In this document: piece by piece, positions 44,556-53,592 of the stretch | How positions within the stretch are numbered: the first letter of the stretch is position 1 | Layout: each line of letters opens with the position of its first letter | NCBI GenBank assembly: GCA_963807355.1 | Contig: CAWEBX010000017.1 | Location: 1-64,000, forward strand | Direction: 5' to 3' | DNA from: Nitrobacter sp963807355 | Lineage (GTDB): Bacteria > Pseudomonadota > Alphaproteobacteria > Rhizobiales > Xanthobacteraceae | DNA: 64,000 bases | Position numbers and translations under genes: made by a program | The notes under the pieces: generated by a model | Told to the model about the DNA's origin: nothing | Database searches by the model: none | What the model saw: the letters and a program-made list of their open reading frames with translations, nothing else

Positions 44556-46334
44556 TCAGTTCGTCGCCGGAACAGCCGCCGGAACGTTCCATGGCCGCGT
44601 CGGCGAAGCGAGGCCGATCAGCCTACCCTGGATGTAGTCGCAGCCCCAGTCGCGCAGTATGGCGGCGGATTGCTCGTCCTGAACCCACTCGGCAACCGTC
44701 CTGATATCGAGTCGCCGCGCGAGATCGATCAGCGTCTGCACGAACGCCCGGTCGTCGGAGGAGCGCGCGAGGTTGTGCACGAACGCGCCGTCGATTTTGA
44801 CGATGTCCACGCCGAGCTTGCGCAAGTTCCGGAACGAGGTGTAGCCGGCTCCGAAATCGTCGATCGCAATGCGACTGCCCAAATTCTTCAACCGCGTGAC
44901 GAATCGTTGGACGTCGTCGATATCCTGTATCGCCGCAGTTTCGGTAATCTCCACGGTCAGGCGTTCGGCCACGCCGGGATGCGCACCCATCAGTGCTTCG
45001 ATCGCTGTCCACCAATCAACGTCCATGGTGGTCTCCGGCGAGATATTGAGGCTGAGCCGGACGTGGGGCGCTTCCGCGAGCTCGGCGATGACAAGCTCCA
45101 GCACGCGATGATCGACCAGACGGATCAGGCCGAGCTTCTCCGCTACCGGCACGACATCAGGCGCGAGCAGGACCTGACCGTTCTGCTGCTGCATCCGGAC
45201 CAGGCACTCATAAAACGCCGTTTCGCGCGTGCGCGCGTCGACCACCCGCTCGAAAGCGGTGAGAATGCGGCGCTCATTCAATGCGGTGACGATCTCGTCG
45301 GTAACCCTGATGTTGATTCGGCGCTGCGCGTCGCGCTCAATATCGGGTCGCCACACTGCGAGCGAACCGCTACGGCGACTTTTCGCAGCCTCTAGGACTT
45401 CCTGGGCGCGATTGATCGCTTCATCAGCGGTCCGAGCATAACGCGGAGCCAGAACGGCGCCGATCGAGGCGGTGACCGAAACGGGGCCGGATTTGGTCAT
45501 CACGATCTCTTCGCGAATGCCCGCCAGAAGGCGTTCGGCCGCGACACTCACGTCGTCCAAACCGCAGTTCTTCAGGATCACTCCGAACTTGTTGCCGGAG
45601 AAGCGGCCAAGAACGTCGCCGCCGCGCAATCGCGCCCGGATGCGCCTGGCGACATCGCCGATCACCTCGTCGGCTACATCGAAGCCGAAAGCATTGTTGA
45701 TGCGCGCGAGGTGATCGATCCCGACCATCATGAACGCGAACGACGAGCGATAGCGCGAGGCTTCCTCGATCGCTTCGGCGAGAGCCGCCGTCAGATACGT
45801 ACGATTAAGCTCGCCGGTCAGGGCATCGTTCCGGGACAGACTGATAAGCCGCTCGTCCCGCGCCCGCCGCTCATTCTCAAGCCGCACGATACCCTCGACG
45901 CGCACCGCTTTGCCATCGGCGTCGGCGAACCAGCATCCGGACTCCTCAATCCACAGCATCGGCGCGGAGGCACTGGCGCGCAATCCATATTCGATGCGAT
46001 AGGGCACTCCCTCCCCGCAGCGCTGCCGGGCGGTTGGCGTGGCTGACAAAATATCGACACGGATCGATCCCGACGGTTCGATCAGGGCTCCATACCCGGT
46101 TCCGGTAGCAAGCGAGGGCGGGTCGATGTCCTGAAAGATCGACGCCGCTCCCTCGGTCCAGGTCAGGGAATCGCTTGGAATATCCCAAGTAAACGCGGCC
46201 CGACCCAGCGCCGCAAGAATTGCCGGCACCCGGGGTTCTTGAGTCGCTCGGGGCAGGGCCGTAGGCGCGCTAGCGGCTTGTGACGCATCAGCGCCGGACG
46301 AGGGATTGACTGCCGGTGAAATGGCGGATGTCAC
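44556..46334 (-). CDS. PAS-GGDEF-EAL protein with degenerate GGDEF
   Basis: A 592-residue cyclic-di-GMP protein. Residues 40-155 form a PAS-like domain (ILAALGRAAFTWDIPSDSLT). The GGDEF domain (about 160-325) reads SGNKF at 246-250 in place of GG[D/E]EF, so cyclase activity is not expected. The EAL domain (about 340-585) keeps E376 (ECL), N430 (LSLNIS), VEITET at 461-466, D492 and D493 (IDDFGAGYTS) and K513. It is thus probably a phosphodiesterase, with the GGDEF part possibly sensing GTP. The change of EAL to ECL is conservative. It is monocistronic. Such enzymes often regulate motility, which is decaying here. Confidence 0.9.
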   Translation of the reverse strand: MTSAISPAVNPSSGADASQAASAPTALPRATQEPRVPAILAALGRAAFTWDIPSDSLTWTEGAASIFQDIDPPSLATGTGYGALIEPSGSIRVDILSATPTARQRCGEGVPYRIEYGLRASASAPMLWIEESGCWFADADGKAVRVEGIVRLENERRARDERLISLSRNDALTGELNRTYLTAALAEAIEEASRYRSSFAFMMVGIDHLARINNAFGFDVADEVIGDVARRIRARLRGGDVLGRFSGNKFGVILKNCGLDDVSVAAERLLAGIREEIVMTKSGPVSVTASIGAVLAPRYARTADEAINRAQEVLEAAKSRRSGSLAVWRPDIERDAQRRINIRVTDEIVTALNERRILTAFERVVDARTRETAFYECLVRMQQQNGQVLLAPDVVPVAEKLGLIRLVDHRVLELVIAELAEAPHVRLSLNISPETTMDVDWWTAIEALMGAHPGVAERLTVEITETAAIQDIDDVQRFVTRLKNLGSRIAIDDFGAGYTSFRNLRKLGVDIVKIDGAFVHNLARSSDDRAFVQTLIDLARRLDIRTVAEWVQDEQSAAILRDWGCDYIQGRLIGLASPTRPWNVPAAVPATN

Positions 46335-46561
46335 GGTCGCCTCATTTTAGGACGCTGCCAAGTGATTCCCGTCTTAAAGAATAGAGCGTCCCGTCCCGGA
46401 CACGCTAGGTAAAGTTCATAAAACAACCCTGAAGATCGCCATTTCCAACCCAAATGGGGTTTCCTTCCCAAGGAAGCGGTCCCGGCACAGCTTTTGCGAT
46501 GGTCGTTGCGAGCACGGGCACAATGTCCCGGAACAACACATTCACACAGGCTGCATGAACG

Positions 46562-46876
46562 ATGACGATCGCAGGAACGGGACGGATATCTGGAATCGCT
46601 GCCAATCCCGGACGGGACCACAGCGGCGCGACAAAGTCTCCGAGCCCCGGGCCGATATCAGCCCTCGCGCCTGTGGAGCGTCGGCTGGTTCGGCGTTCCA
46701 CAACGCGCCATGACGCGTTCTTTGTCACGCAACTGATTGCCGTCGCGGAGCATCGTCCACAGACGCGGATGTTCCGCCGCGCGACGCCGCAGGTTGCGCA
46801 GGCAGCCTATCATTCAACGGACGAGCGGAATCAAGCGGGCGCGCAGTCTGGTCCGCGGCTACTGCGCGTCATCTGA
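46562..46876 (+). CDS. Small hypothetical protein, doubtful
   Basis: A 104-codon frame (MTIAGTGRISGIAANPGRDH). The C-terminal half (RHDAFFVTQLIAVAEHRPQT, RRATPQVAQAAYHSTDERNQ) resembles short basic proteins I associate with Bradyrhizobium relatives, which have a conserved AFVAQLIAT-type core and an AAYRS-type tail. The N-terminal half lacks such likeness, so the true start may be internal. An overlapping reverse frame (46405-46728) has no recognisable content. Confidence 0.45.
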   Translation: MTIAGTGRISGIAANPGRDHSGATKSPSPGPISALAPVERRLVRRSTTRHDAFFVTQLIAVAEHRPQTRMFRRATPQVAQAAYHSTDERNQAGAQSGPRLLRVI

Positions 46877-46927
46877 GCCTCCAGCCTTTCCGGGCTGATG
46901 GAATCAAGAGCGGGGCTCCATGATCGG

Positions 46928-46977
46928 ACGCGTCTCTTCACGCGAACCGGTATCCATCCTCGGGTCAAGCCCGAGGA
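46928..46977. repeat. Second copy of the gcrA-phoB intergenic repeat, with hairpin
   Basis: ACGCGTCTCTTCACGCGAAC (46928-46947) continuing CGGTATCC is the reverse complement, with few changes and a one-base gap, of 33248-33275. TCCTCGGG (46957-46964) pairs with CCCGAGGA (46970-46977) right beside it. The two copies show a dispersed element in this genome. Confidence 0.65.
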
Positions 46978-47319
46978 CATGCCGTTCATGCCCATGCGAC
47001 GAGGATTGCCGGGCCACGATGAAACAGGCAAGCCGCTACCGATTGCGGTGAATAGCACGCCGGGCACAACCGGACGCGAAACGGCCACGATCCCAAGGCG
47101 TTCATCCTGTCGAGCAATATCGCCCGCCGCCACATGACGGCAGGCCAGCGTGCCATGGCATATGCCCGGATTTACCCCGCCGACCATTCCAGATTGCGCC
47201 CAACGATCAGCACACCGTGAACGGGCAAGGCGATGAGGCCGGGGTTAAACTACTTCTGCTTCTGCGAAAATTCGATACCAAAACACAGTGTGCCGCCCGT
47301 CAAAAAGGACGCTACGAGG

Positions 47320-48003
47320 ATGAAGACAGAGATTGCAAAGAAAGCTGTTGTGCAGATCATCGGCGGCGGCTGCCGGGGTTCCATTGTCGGTGCTGGCGGC
47401 GAGCGCTTTGTAATCACTGTAGCGCACTCCGCGCCGCATGACAGACTTCCGGCACCGTATCTGGCGAACAGCAGCGAACTTACGTTCGACGGCGTCATTG
47501 GACCGCTGTTCTCAGAGCAGGGCACGATCGCGGCTGAACTATGTGTCTATAGCCTTGTTGACGATATCGCCGTGTTCGGCGCGCCGGACACCTCAGATGA
47601 TCCATACGAATGCGCCGAGTATGAACAATTTACAGCAACGGCAGCGATGACAGTTGGCAAATTGCCTGACCGTGCCGCGCCCCCCAAACCTCATCCTAGT
47701 TCAGCGGCTTTCAATTCATGGCTGGAGGAAAGACAGCGGCACGACGCCCATACGGAGGCGGCTTTCATTTTGTCGCTGGACGGGGAATGGAAACCTTGCA
47801 CGGTGCGTTATGGCGGTAGGTATTTGATGATCTGCGAGGGGGCCGATCAGATCAGAAGCGGGATGTCAGGGTCGCCGATCATCGACATCAATGGCGATGC
47901 GATCGGTCTCGTTTCGACACGTGGCGACAAAGGTAACCTCAATCCAAGCCTGATTGACTGCCTGCCGCCGTGGCTGCTGCGGAAGTTCGCTCGAAAACGC
48001 TAA
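47320..48003 (+). CDS. Small trypsin-like serine protease
   Basis: A 227-residue protein from ATG 47320 (MKTEIAKKAVVQIIGGGCRG), preceded by GAGG. The chymotrypsin-fold triad can be assigned as H36 (FVITVAHS), D82 (DDIAVF) and S183 (SGMSGSPI). A segment of about 60 residues (90-150) between Asp and Ser is rich in Glu and Ala. There is no signal peptide or PDZ domain, unlike DegP-type proteases, so it is probably cytoplasmic. It stands alone beside a dispersed repeat. Solitary proteases of this kind sometimes act in defence or toxin processing, but no partner gene is present here. Confidence 0.7.
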   Translation: MKTEIAKKAVVQIIGGGCRGSIVGAGGERFVITVAHSAPHDRLPAPYLANSSELTFDGVIGPLFSEQGTIAAELCVYSLVDDIAVFGAPDTSDDPYECAEYEQFTATAAMTVGKLPDRAAPPKPHPSSAAFNSWLEERQRHDAHTEAAFILSLDGEWKPCTVRYGGRYLMICEGADQIRSGMSGSPIIDINGDAIGLVSTRGDKGNLNPSLIDCLPPWLLRKFARKR

Positions 48004-48057
48004 CAGCGAGGGACAATCCAGGGCAACCCGCACCCCCGTGGGGCCGATCACCCCGCG

Positions 48058-48714
48058 CTAGCGGCGGGACTGATCGGAAGGCATCGGCGTTTCGCTGCCC
48101 GGCTGGATGCGAGGACCCGGAACGTCCGGATGCCGTTCGGCTCCGGCAGTCTCGCCATGAACGATCGGCGGGACATTCTCCGGGACCGGTTCGGCAACGA
48201 CCGCTGGAGCGTCGGCAGGCGACGAAACCGATGGCGCCATGGATGCAGGTACCGGATCGAAGCGCGGTTCACACGCTTCGGCCTCTGCCGCTCCTTGCAA
48301 CGGTCCGGCGACCGCACGGGCAGGCCGCCGCGCCCGCAAGACGAAACCAGAGAGGAGATCGACCAGCGCCAGCAGCGTCAGCATGAAGTAGGTCGACGAG
48401 CCGAATTGCGGCAGCATCACGAATTCCGCCGCGGCCCCCCCGAACACCACCAGCGACAGCAGATGGTCGGTGAGATACTTGCCGCCGGGGCGCACGCCTT
48501 TGATAATTTCGAACAGCAACAGGACGATGCCGAGCGCGAGCAGCGTGTCCCCGAGCGTCACCGGCCAAGGCACACCCGACATCAAGGTCAATGTGAGAAC
48601 GGGCTCCGTCAAGAGGACGCCCGGCATCAGGAAGACGATGATGTTGCAGATCGCCAGAGGAATCAGGAGCAGAGGGAAACCGATCACGGACATCACCAAG
48701 GCCTCCTTCATCAA
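48058..48714 (-). CDS. Membrane protein with Pro-rich cytoplasmic tail
   Basis: A 218-residue product (MMKEALVMSVIGFPLLLIPL) with four membrane helices in the first 130 residues (VIGFPLLLIPLAICNIIVFL, LTLTLMSGVPWPVTLGDTLL, LLLFEIIKGVRPGGKYLTDH then LLSLVVFGGAAAEFVML, YFMLTLLALVDLLSGFVLRA). A Pro/Ala/Val-rich tail ends at 48058. No enzymatic motif is seen. It precedes rpmF on the same strand but is separated from it by 100 bp. Conserved hypothetical in relatives as far as I recall. Confidence 0.75.
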   Translation of the reverse strand: MMKEALVMSVIGFPLLLIPLAICNIIVFLMPGVLLTEPVLTLTLMSGVPWPVTLGDTLLALGIVLLLFEIIKGVRPGGKYLTDHLLSLVVFGGAAAEFVMLPQFGSSTYFMLTLLALVDLLSGFVLRARRPARAVAGPLQGAAEAEACEPRFDPVPASMAPSVSSPADAPAVVAEPVPENVPPIVHGETAGAERHPDVPGPRIQPGSETPMPSDQSRR

Positions 48715-48817
48715 GCGGGAGGGTTCGAGAACCGCGTGCCGAATTCCTCCGTCCCTGGCGCTCCCTTCATTCCAGCCCCGCGCCTGTTCCGGACCGCAAG
48801 CCTGATCAGGCCTGGGC

Positions 48818-49003
48818 TCAGGAGTCGCTCTTGGCCTTCAGAACCTGCCGGCCCTTGTACATGCCGGTTTTCAGGTCGAGATGGTGGGGACGGCGCAGTT
48901 CGCCGGAATCCTTGTCCTCGGCGTAGGTCGGCTTGCTGAGCGCATCCGCCGAACGGCGCATGCCACGCCGTGACGGCGATGTCTTTCTTCTTGGAACGGC
49001 CAT
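48818..49003 (-). CDS. rpmF: 50S ribosomal protein L32
   Basis: L32 is a small large-subunit ribosomal protein. From ATG 49003 the 61-residue product MAVPRRKTSPSRRGMRRSAD continues ALSKPTYAEDKDSGELRRPH and HLDLKTGMYKGRQVL, matching the alphaproteobacterial L32 pattern. Codons upstream (to 49132) are not part of L32. It follows mtgA on the same strand, 101 bp downstream. Confidence 0.95.
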   Translation of the reverse strand: MAVPRRKTSPSRRGMRRSADALSKPTYAEDKDSGELRRPHHLDLKTGMYKGRQVLKAKSDS

Positions 49004-49104
49004 ATCCGTGTCCTTACAGGATGTTGTCGAGTTCCGTCTCGAAACGCCAATGGGCAGGCGCGGCGAGTCCCGAACGCGCGAGTTGAATGCTGATAAGCCC
49101 GGCC

Positions 49105-49785
49105 TTATAGGCCACGATCGCCGTGCCAGCAACTGCGCAGTTCGGATGCTCTGGCCCGGACCATATAGGTCCCGGCCAGCCGGCGAACCCCTGGGCCGGG
49201 CCTTCGGGCGCTGCGCCGGACTGGATTAGGGAGGATCGCAGCCAAGAGCGCCGCTTCCCGCGCCGTTAGGCTGGCTGCGGATCGCCCGAAGGCATAGCGG
49301 GACCCTGCTTCGACACCGAACTGGCCGCCCGGCCCCCATTCCGCGATATTCAGATAGATTTCGAGAATTCGGTGCTTGGGCAGTACCGCATCGATCCACA
49401 TCGCCAGCGGAAATTCCAGCGCCTTGCGGACCATGCTGCGTCCCGGCCAGAGGAACAGATTTTTTGCCACTTGCTGAGTGATGGTCGAGCCGCCGCGCCT
49501 GAACTCGCCGTCCTCGGCATCGTCGAGCACATCCCGTAGCGAATCCCAATCGATGCCGTGATGGCTGCAGAACTTTGCATCTTCCGACGCGACCACGGAG
49601 CGCGGCAGCGCCGAAGGAAGCGCGGAAAAATCGATCCATTGCCGCGACATCGGGGCGCCCGAGAGCGTGCGCCATATCATCAGCGTCGAGACCGGATGGC
49701 CGATCCGATACAGTGGCGTCAGCAAATAAGGCAACAGCAGCAGGCCAGTGACGGAGAGCACCACGATACGGATCGCCCGCCGCAT
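49105..49785 (-). CDS. mtgA: Monofunctional peptidoglycan glycosyltransferase MtgA
   Basis: MtgA polymerises lipid II into glycan strands without a transpeptidase domain. The 226-residue product has an N-terminal anchor helix (IVVLSVTGLLLLPYLLTPLY) and the GT51 motifs VVASEDAKFCSHHGIDWDSL (catalytic Glu), RRGGSTITQQVAKNLFLWPG, RKALEFPLAMWIDAVLPKHR ILEIYLN and EAALLAAILPNP. It is divergent from ispA and followed by rpmF. The C-terminus (RARASELRSCWHGDRGL) is slightly extended compared with relatives I recall. Confidence 0.95.
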   Translation of the reverse strand: MRRAIRIVVLSVTGLLLLPYLLTPLYRIGHPVSTLMIWRTLSGAPMSRQWIDFSALPSALPRSVVASEDAKFCSHHGIDWDSLRDVLDDAEDGEFRRGGSTITQQVAKNLFLWPGRSMVRKALEFPLAMWIDAVLPKHRILEIYLNIAEWGPGGQFGVEAGSRYAFGRSAASLTAREAALLAAILPNPVRRSARRPGPGVRRLAGTYMVRARASELRSCWHGDRGL

Positions 49786-50046
49786 CAGGCTGCGACGCCT
49801 TCAATCGATCGGCGAACGGGTTCACCTCGTCCGTGATGCAGGGGAGTCACAAAATCACCGTTAACTACACCGAAGCCGGCGTAAGAAGGCATTGAAACTC
49901 CTTCTGTCGGATCACTGCGACCAAGCAGCAGATTGTCGCTCGGCCGGAATTGACGAAGCCGACACCATGAAGGATTGTCCCGCAAAAATCGACCTCGCCA
50001 AACCATTGCAGTCTTGGTGCCCTTTTCTGTTCTTGGAGCCATTTTG

Positions 50047-50973
50047 ATGACGTCAGGACTTTCATCCGCCGATTTTACAAAGCGCCTTGACACGACGGCG
50101 GACGAGACCGAGGCCCTGTTGGAAAAATTGCTATCCGACAGCCCTCTGCCCGACGAGATCGCGCGCCCGAAGCGGCTGATGGACGCCATGCGTTATTCCT
50201 CGCTCGGCGGCGGCAAGCGGTTACGGCCGTTTCTCGTGGTCGAAAGTTCGGCTGTATTCGGCGTTCCGCGCGACGCGGCGCTGCTGGCCGGCGCAGCGCT
50301 CGAATGCATCCATTGTTATTCGCTGATTCATGACGACCTGCCGGCGATGGACAACAGCGACCTGCGCCGGGGGCGACCAACTCTGCATAAGACCACCGAC
50401 GATGCCACGGCAATTCTCGCCGGGGACGGTCTGCTGACGCTTGCCTTCGACATCATCACCCGCGACGAGGTCCATAAAGATCCAGCCGTTCGCCTGTTGC
50501 TGACGCGCGCTCTGGCGCGCGCTGCCGGCATTGGCGGCATGGTCGGCGGGCAGCTTCTCGATCTCGCCGGTGAAGGCCGCTTCGGCGACCGCGGGCCGGT
50601 CGACGTGGCGCGTGTGCAGCAGATGAAGACGGGCGCGCTGCTCCGCTTCGGCTGCATCGCCGGCGCGCTGCTCGGCCAGGCCTCGCAAAAAGATTATCAG
50701 GCGCTCGACGCTTACGGTCGCGCGCTGGGCGAAGCCTTCCAGATCGCCGACGACCTTCTCGACGTCGAAGGCGACGCGGCTGCGCTCGGCAAGCCGGCCG
50801 GCGCCGACGCGGCGCTCGGCAAAACCACATTCGTCACCCAACTGGGCATCGACGGCGCCAAGAAACGCGTTCGGGACCTTCTGGCGAAGGCGGATGAGGC
50901 TTTGTCGGTGTTTGGTACGCGCGGTGACGTGCTGCGCGCCGCCGCGCACTTTGTCGCCGATCGCAAGAGCTGA
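50047..50973 (+). CDS. ispA: Farnesyl diphosphate synthase (geranyltranstransferase) IspA
   Basis: IspA condenses IPP with DMAPP and GPP to farnesyl diphosphate. From ATG 50047 (MTSGLSSADFTKRLDTTADE) the product has 308 residues. GGKRLRPFLV, the first Asp-rich motif DDLPAMDNSDLRRGRPT and the second Asp-rich motif FQIADDLLDVEGD are all intact, with the KTTFVTQLG tail. Codons upstream to 49975 are not conserved. It is followed at 7 bp by the DUF1345 gene and lies near ispG, another isoprenoid gene. Confidence 0.95.
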   Translation: MTSGLSSADFTKRLDTTADETEALLEKLLSDSPLPDEIARPKRLMDAMRYSSLGGGKRLRPFLVVESSAVFGVPRDAALLAGAALECIHCYSLIHDDLPAMDNSDLRRGRPTLHKTTDDATAILAGDGLLTLAFDIITRDEVHKDPAVRLLLTRALARAAGIGGMVGGQLLDLAGEGRFGDRGPVDVARVQQMKTGALLRFGCIAGALLGQASQKDYQALDAYGRALGEAFQIADDLLDVEGDAAALGKPAGADAALGKTTFVTQLGIDGAKKRVRDLLAKADEALSVFGTRGDVLRAAAHFVADRKS

Positions 50974-50980
50974 AGCCGCC

Positions 50981-51669
50981 ATGGCGGGCAAGGACGATGA
51001 CGATCCGTTCTTGCTTCGCTTCAGGAAAATGCCCGCGCCGGCGCGCGTGATTTACGCCCGGCGCCGAACCTTCATGGCCATCGTGATGGGCATTATTGCG
51101 TGCCTGCTGCTGCCTCATTCGCTGCGGCTGGTGACTCGACTGCTGATCGGCTGGAACGTCTTCGCCGCGTTCTATCTCCTTCTGGTCTTCACCGTGGTAT
51201 TTGGCAGCGGTGCCGCCCACATCCGCCGAAATGCCCGGATTCAGGACGACGGCCGCTTCGTGATTTTGCTGATGACCGCAATCGGTGCGTTCGCCAGCAT
51301 TGCAGCGATCGTGTTCGAGCTTGGCGCGTATAACCATAGCGCCCTCGACCTAACGCTCGCGATGCTGACCATCGCGCTGTCCTGGGCGGCCGTGCACACC
51401 ACCTTCGCTCTGCATTACGCGCACGAATACTATCGCGGGAATAAACCAGGAGGTCTGCAATTTCCGAGCGGCGATCAGCACGAAGACGCAGACTACTGGG
51501 ATTTCGTCTATTTCTCATTCGTCATCGGGATGACCGCGCAGGTGTCCGATGTCCCGGCATTACCGACAAGATCATCCGCCGCACCGCGACGGCACATGGC
51601 GTGATCTCGTTCTTCTACAACACCGCGCTGCTGGCGCTGATGGTCAATATCGCGGCGAGCGCAATCTGA
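50981..51669 (+). pseudogene. DUF1345 membrane protein, two-base insertion near the C-terminus
   Basis: ATG 50981 starts MAGKDDDDPFLLRFRKMPAP. Membrane helices and DUF1345 hallmarks follow (FMAIVMGIIACLLLPHSLRL, LTLAMLTIALSWAAVHTTFA, LHYAHEYYRG, DADYWDFVYFSFVIGMTAQV). At about 51552, after VSDV, the frame shifts so that the protein ends in unrelated sequence (PALPTRSSAAPRRHMA). The expected tail GITDKIIRRTATAHGVISFF YNTALLALMVNIAASAI lies in another frame to TGA 51669. Losing only the last helix might be tolerated, so a shortened product could still be made. Confidence 0.8.
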
Positions 51670-51862
51670 CCGGCACCACGCAGTTAAACAGTTGCAGATC
51701 TGGACATTACCGCGCCACCAAGCAAGATCATGGGGGCACGTCTAATCATTCCTTCCGGGCGGTTTCCGGCGATCCCGCCCGGCGGCTGGACGATCAGAAT
51801 ATCCTTGCGGTTGCGGTCAAGCTCTGTCCATTACGCTCTCGGCCCAGGAGCCCTCCGCTGGC

Positions 51863-53470
51863 ATGACCGAAACCTTCCTGACATCCCTGCTCGTTCTTAC
51901 CGTGATGGCCGCATCGGCCGCGCTGGCACGGCGGCTGGTGACAGCGCCGGCCATCGTATTTCTAATGGTCGGCATCATGCTGGCCTTCGTGCCGGGCTTT
52001 CCGCCCATCGAAATGCAGCCGGAGAGCGTGCTACTGATGGTGTTGCCGCCGCTGATCTATTCGGCCGGCGTTTCCATGAGCTGGCGCGAGTTCAAATCCA
52101 ACCTGCGGCCGATCGCCCTGCTCGCCATCGGCTGCGTCATTTTCACAACCTGTGCGGTCGCCGCCGCGACGCACTGGCTGCTCGGGCTGCCCTGGGGCGT
52201 CGGCTTCGTGCTCGGCGCCATCGTCTCGCCGCCCGACGTCGTGGCGCCGCTCGCCATCGCCAAACGGCTGCACCTGCCGCACAGGATTCTCGTTATCCTC
52301 GAAGGCGAAGGCCTCGCCAACGACGCCACCGCGCTGATTCTTTATCGTTTCGCGGTGCTGGCCGTCTCGACCGGCGCGTTTTCGCTGCCATCCGCCGCCG
52401 GATCGTTCATCCTCATCCTGCTCGGCGAAATCGCGTTCGGCATTATTGTCGGCTGGCTCAGCCTGCGGCTGCGCCAGTGGGCCCATGACGCGCGGGTGGA
52501 AATCCTGCTGTCGTTACTGACGCCTTATCTCGCCTATTGGGTTCCCGAACATCTCGGCGGCTCCGGCGTAATCGCCACCGTCGCCGCGGGACTTTACGTG
52601 AGCTGGAACGGACCGCTGCTGATCTCGGCGGCAACGCGGCTTCAGGGCATCTTCTTCTGGGATCTCGCGATCTGGCTGATCGAGGGCGTGCTGTTCCTGC
52701 TGATGGGATTCGAAGTCCGGGTGCTGATGGAGAAGGCCAAGGCGGTCCCGGTCAGCGAGGTGCTGGTGGCGATCGCACTGACTTCGGCCATCGTGATCGC
52801 CGCGCAATTCATCTGGGTGTTTCCGGCCACCTACCTGACCCGCATCCTAAGCGCGCGGGTCAGGCGGCGCGATCCGACGCCGCCGTGGCGCTATGTCGCC
52901 GTCATCGGCTTCACCGGCATTCGCGGCGCGGTGTCGCTCGCGGTCGCCCTCGCTTTGCCGCTGACGCTTCCGGACGGCGAGCCGTTTCCCTACCGCGACC
53001 TCATTCAGTTAACGAGCTTCGGCGTGATCTTCGCGACGCTGTTCGGCATCGGCCTAACGCTGCCGTTCCTTGTCAAGCTACTCGGCGTTTCGCATCACGG
53101 CCATCGGGAGGCCCTGAACGAGCGGGAGGCCGAGATCGCGGCGCGGCGCAGCATTATCGAGGCCGCGCGGGGCGCCCTCGACACCATCATCGCCGAACGC
53201 AAGCTACCCGAAGGCCTCGCCAGGTTTCTCGAGGCACGGCACGAAACCCGGATGCGGGCGCTGCCCGATCCGCCACGCGAAGGCGACAAACATTCGCCGG
53301 CGACGAAAGGAGCATCCATGGTGCGAGAGATCATCGGCATCGAGCGCACGCATCTGCACAGGCTGTTGCGCGAGGGCAAGATCACCGACGAAACCCGCCG
53401 CCGAATCGAACGCGATCTCGACCTCGAAGAGGCTGTCGTCAACAATCGGGAAAAGAATACGCCGCTGTGA
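51863..53470 (+). CDS. CPA1-family Na+/H+ antiporter
   Basis: A 535-residue cation:proton antiporter. A membrane domain of about 12 helices occupies residues 1-415, with the CPA1 signatures LGAIVSPPDVVAPLAIAKRL and ILEGEGLANDATALILYRFA (ion-binding Asp) and FTGIRGAVSLAVALALPLTL. The soluble C-terminal tail of about 120 residues (LNEREAEIAARRSIIEAARG, FLEARHETRMRALPDPPREG, HLHRLLREGKITDETRRRIE) is helical and may regulate transport. It stands alone between the DUF1345 gene and a hypothetical gene. The transported ion, Na+ or K+, is not certain. Confidence 0.9.
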   Translation: MTETFLTSLLVLTVMAASAALARRLVTAPAIVFLMVGIMLAFVPGFPPIEMQPESVLLMVLPPLIYSAGVSMSWREFKSNLRPIALLAIGCVIFTTCAVAAATHWLLGLPWGVGFVLGAIVSPPDVVAPLAIAKRLHLPHRILVILEGEGLANDATALILYRFAVLAVSTGAFSLPSAAGSFILILLGEIAFGIIVGWLSLRLRQWAHDARVEILLSLLTPYLAYWVPEHLGGSGVIATVAAGLYVSWNGPLLISAATRLQGIFFWDLAIWLIEGVLFLLMGFEVRVLMEKAKAVPVSEVLVAIALTSAIVIAAQFIWVFPATYLTRILSARVRRRDPTPPWRYVAVIGFTGIRGAVSLAVALALPLTLPDGEPFPYRDLIQLTSFGVIFATLFGIGLTLPFLVKLLGVSHHGHREALNEREAEIAARRSIIEAARGALDTIIAERKLPEGLARFLEARHETRMRALPDPPREGDKHSPATKGASMVREIIGIERTHLHRLLREGKITDETRRRIERDLDLEEAVVNNREKNTPL

Positions 53471-53592
53471 TAGTTTGCCTGATTACTACATTGATCTGAG
53501 GTCAAAGACACAGCTCGCATTTTTTCCGGCGCGCATTAAAATAAAATAAGATCGTTCATCCCGCACGATGATGCGCTTGCTCTGGAGGGCAG

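Larger units (their letters stand above)
46335..47319. other. Nearly 1-kb region with one doubtful small gene and a repeat
   Basis: Between the GGDEF-EAL gene and the small protease. Apart from a possible 104-codon frame at 46562-46876 and the repeat at 46928-46977, no coding signal was seen on either strand. Confidence 0.5.

Noticed and set aside
52537..53499. A 320-codon frame overlapping the antiporter gene
   Set aside because: It is an Arg-rich shifted frame of the intact antiporter gene.
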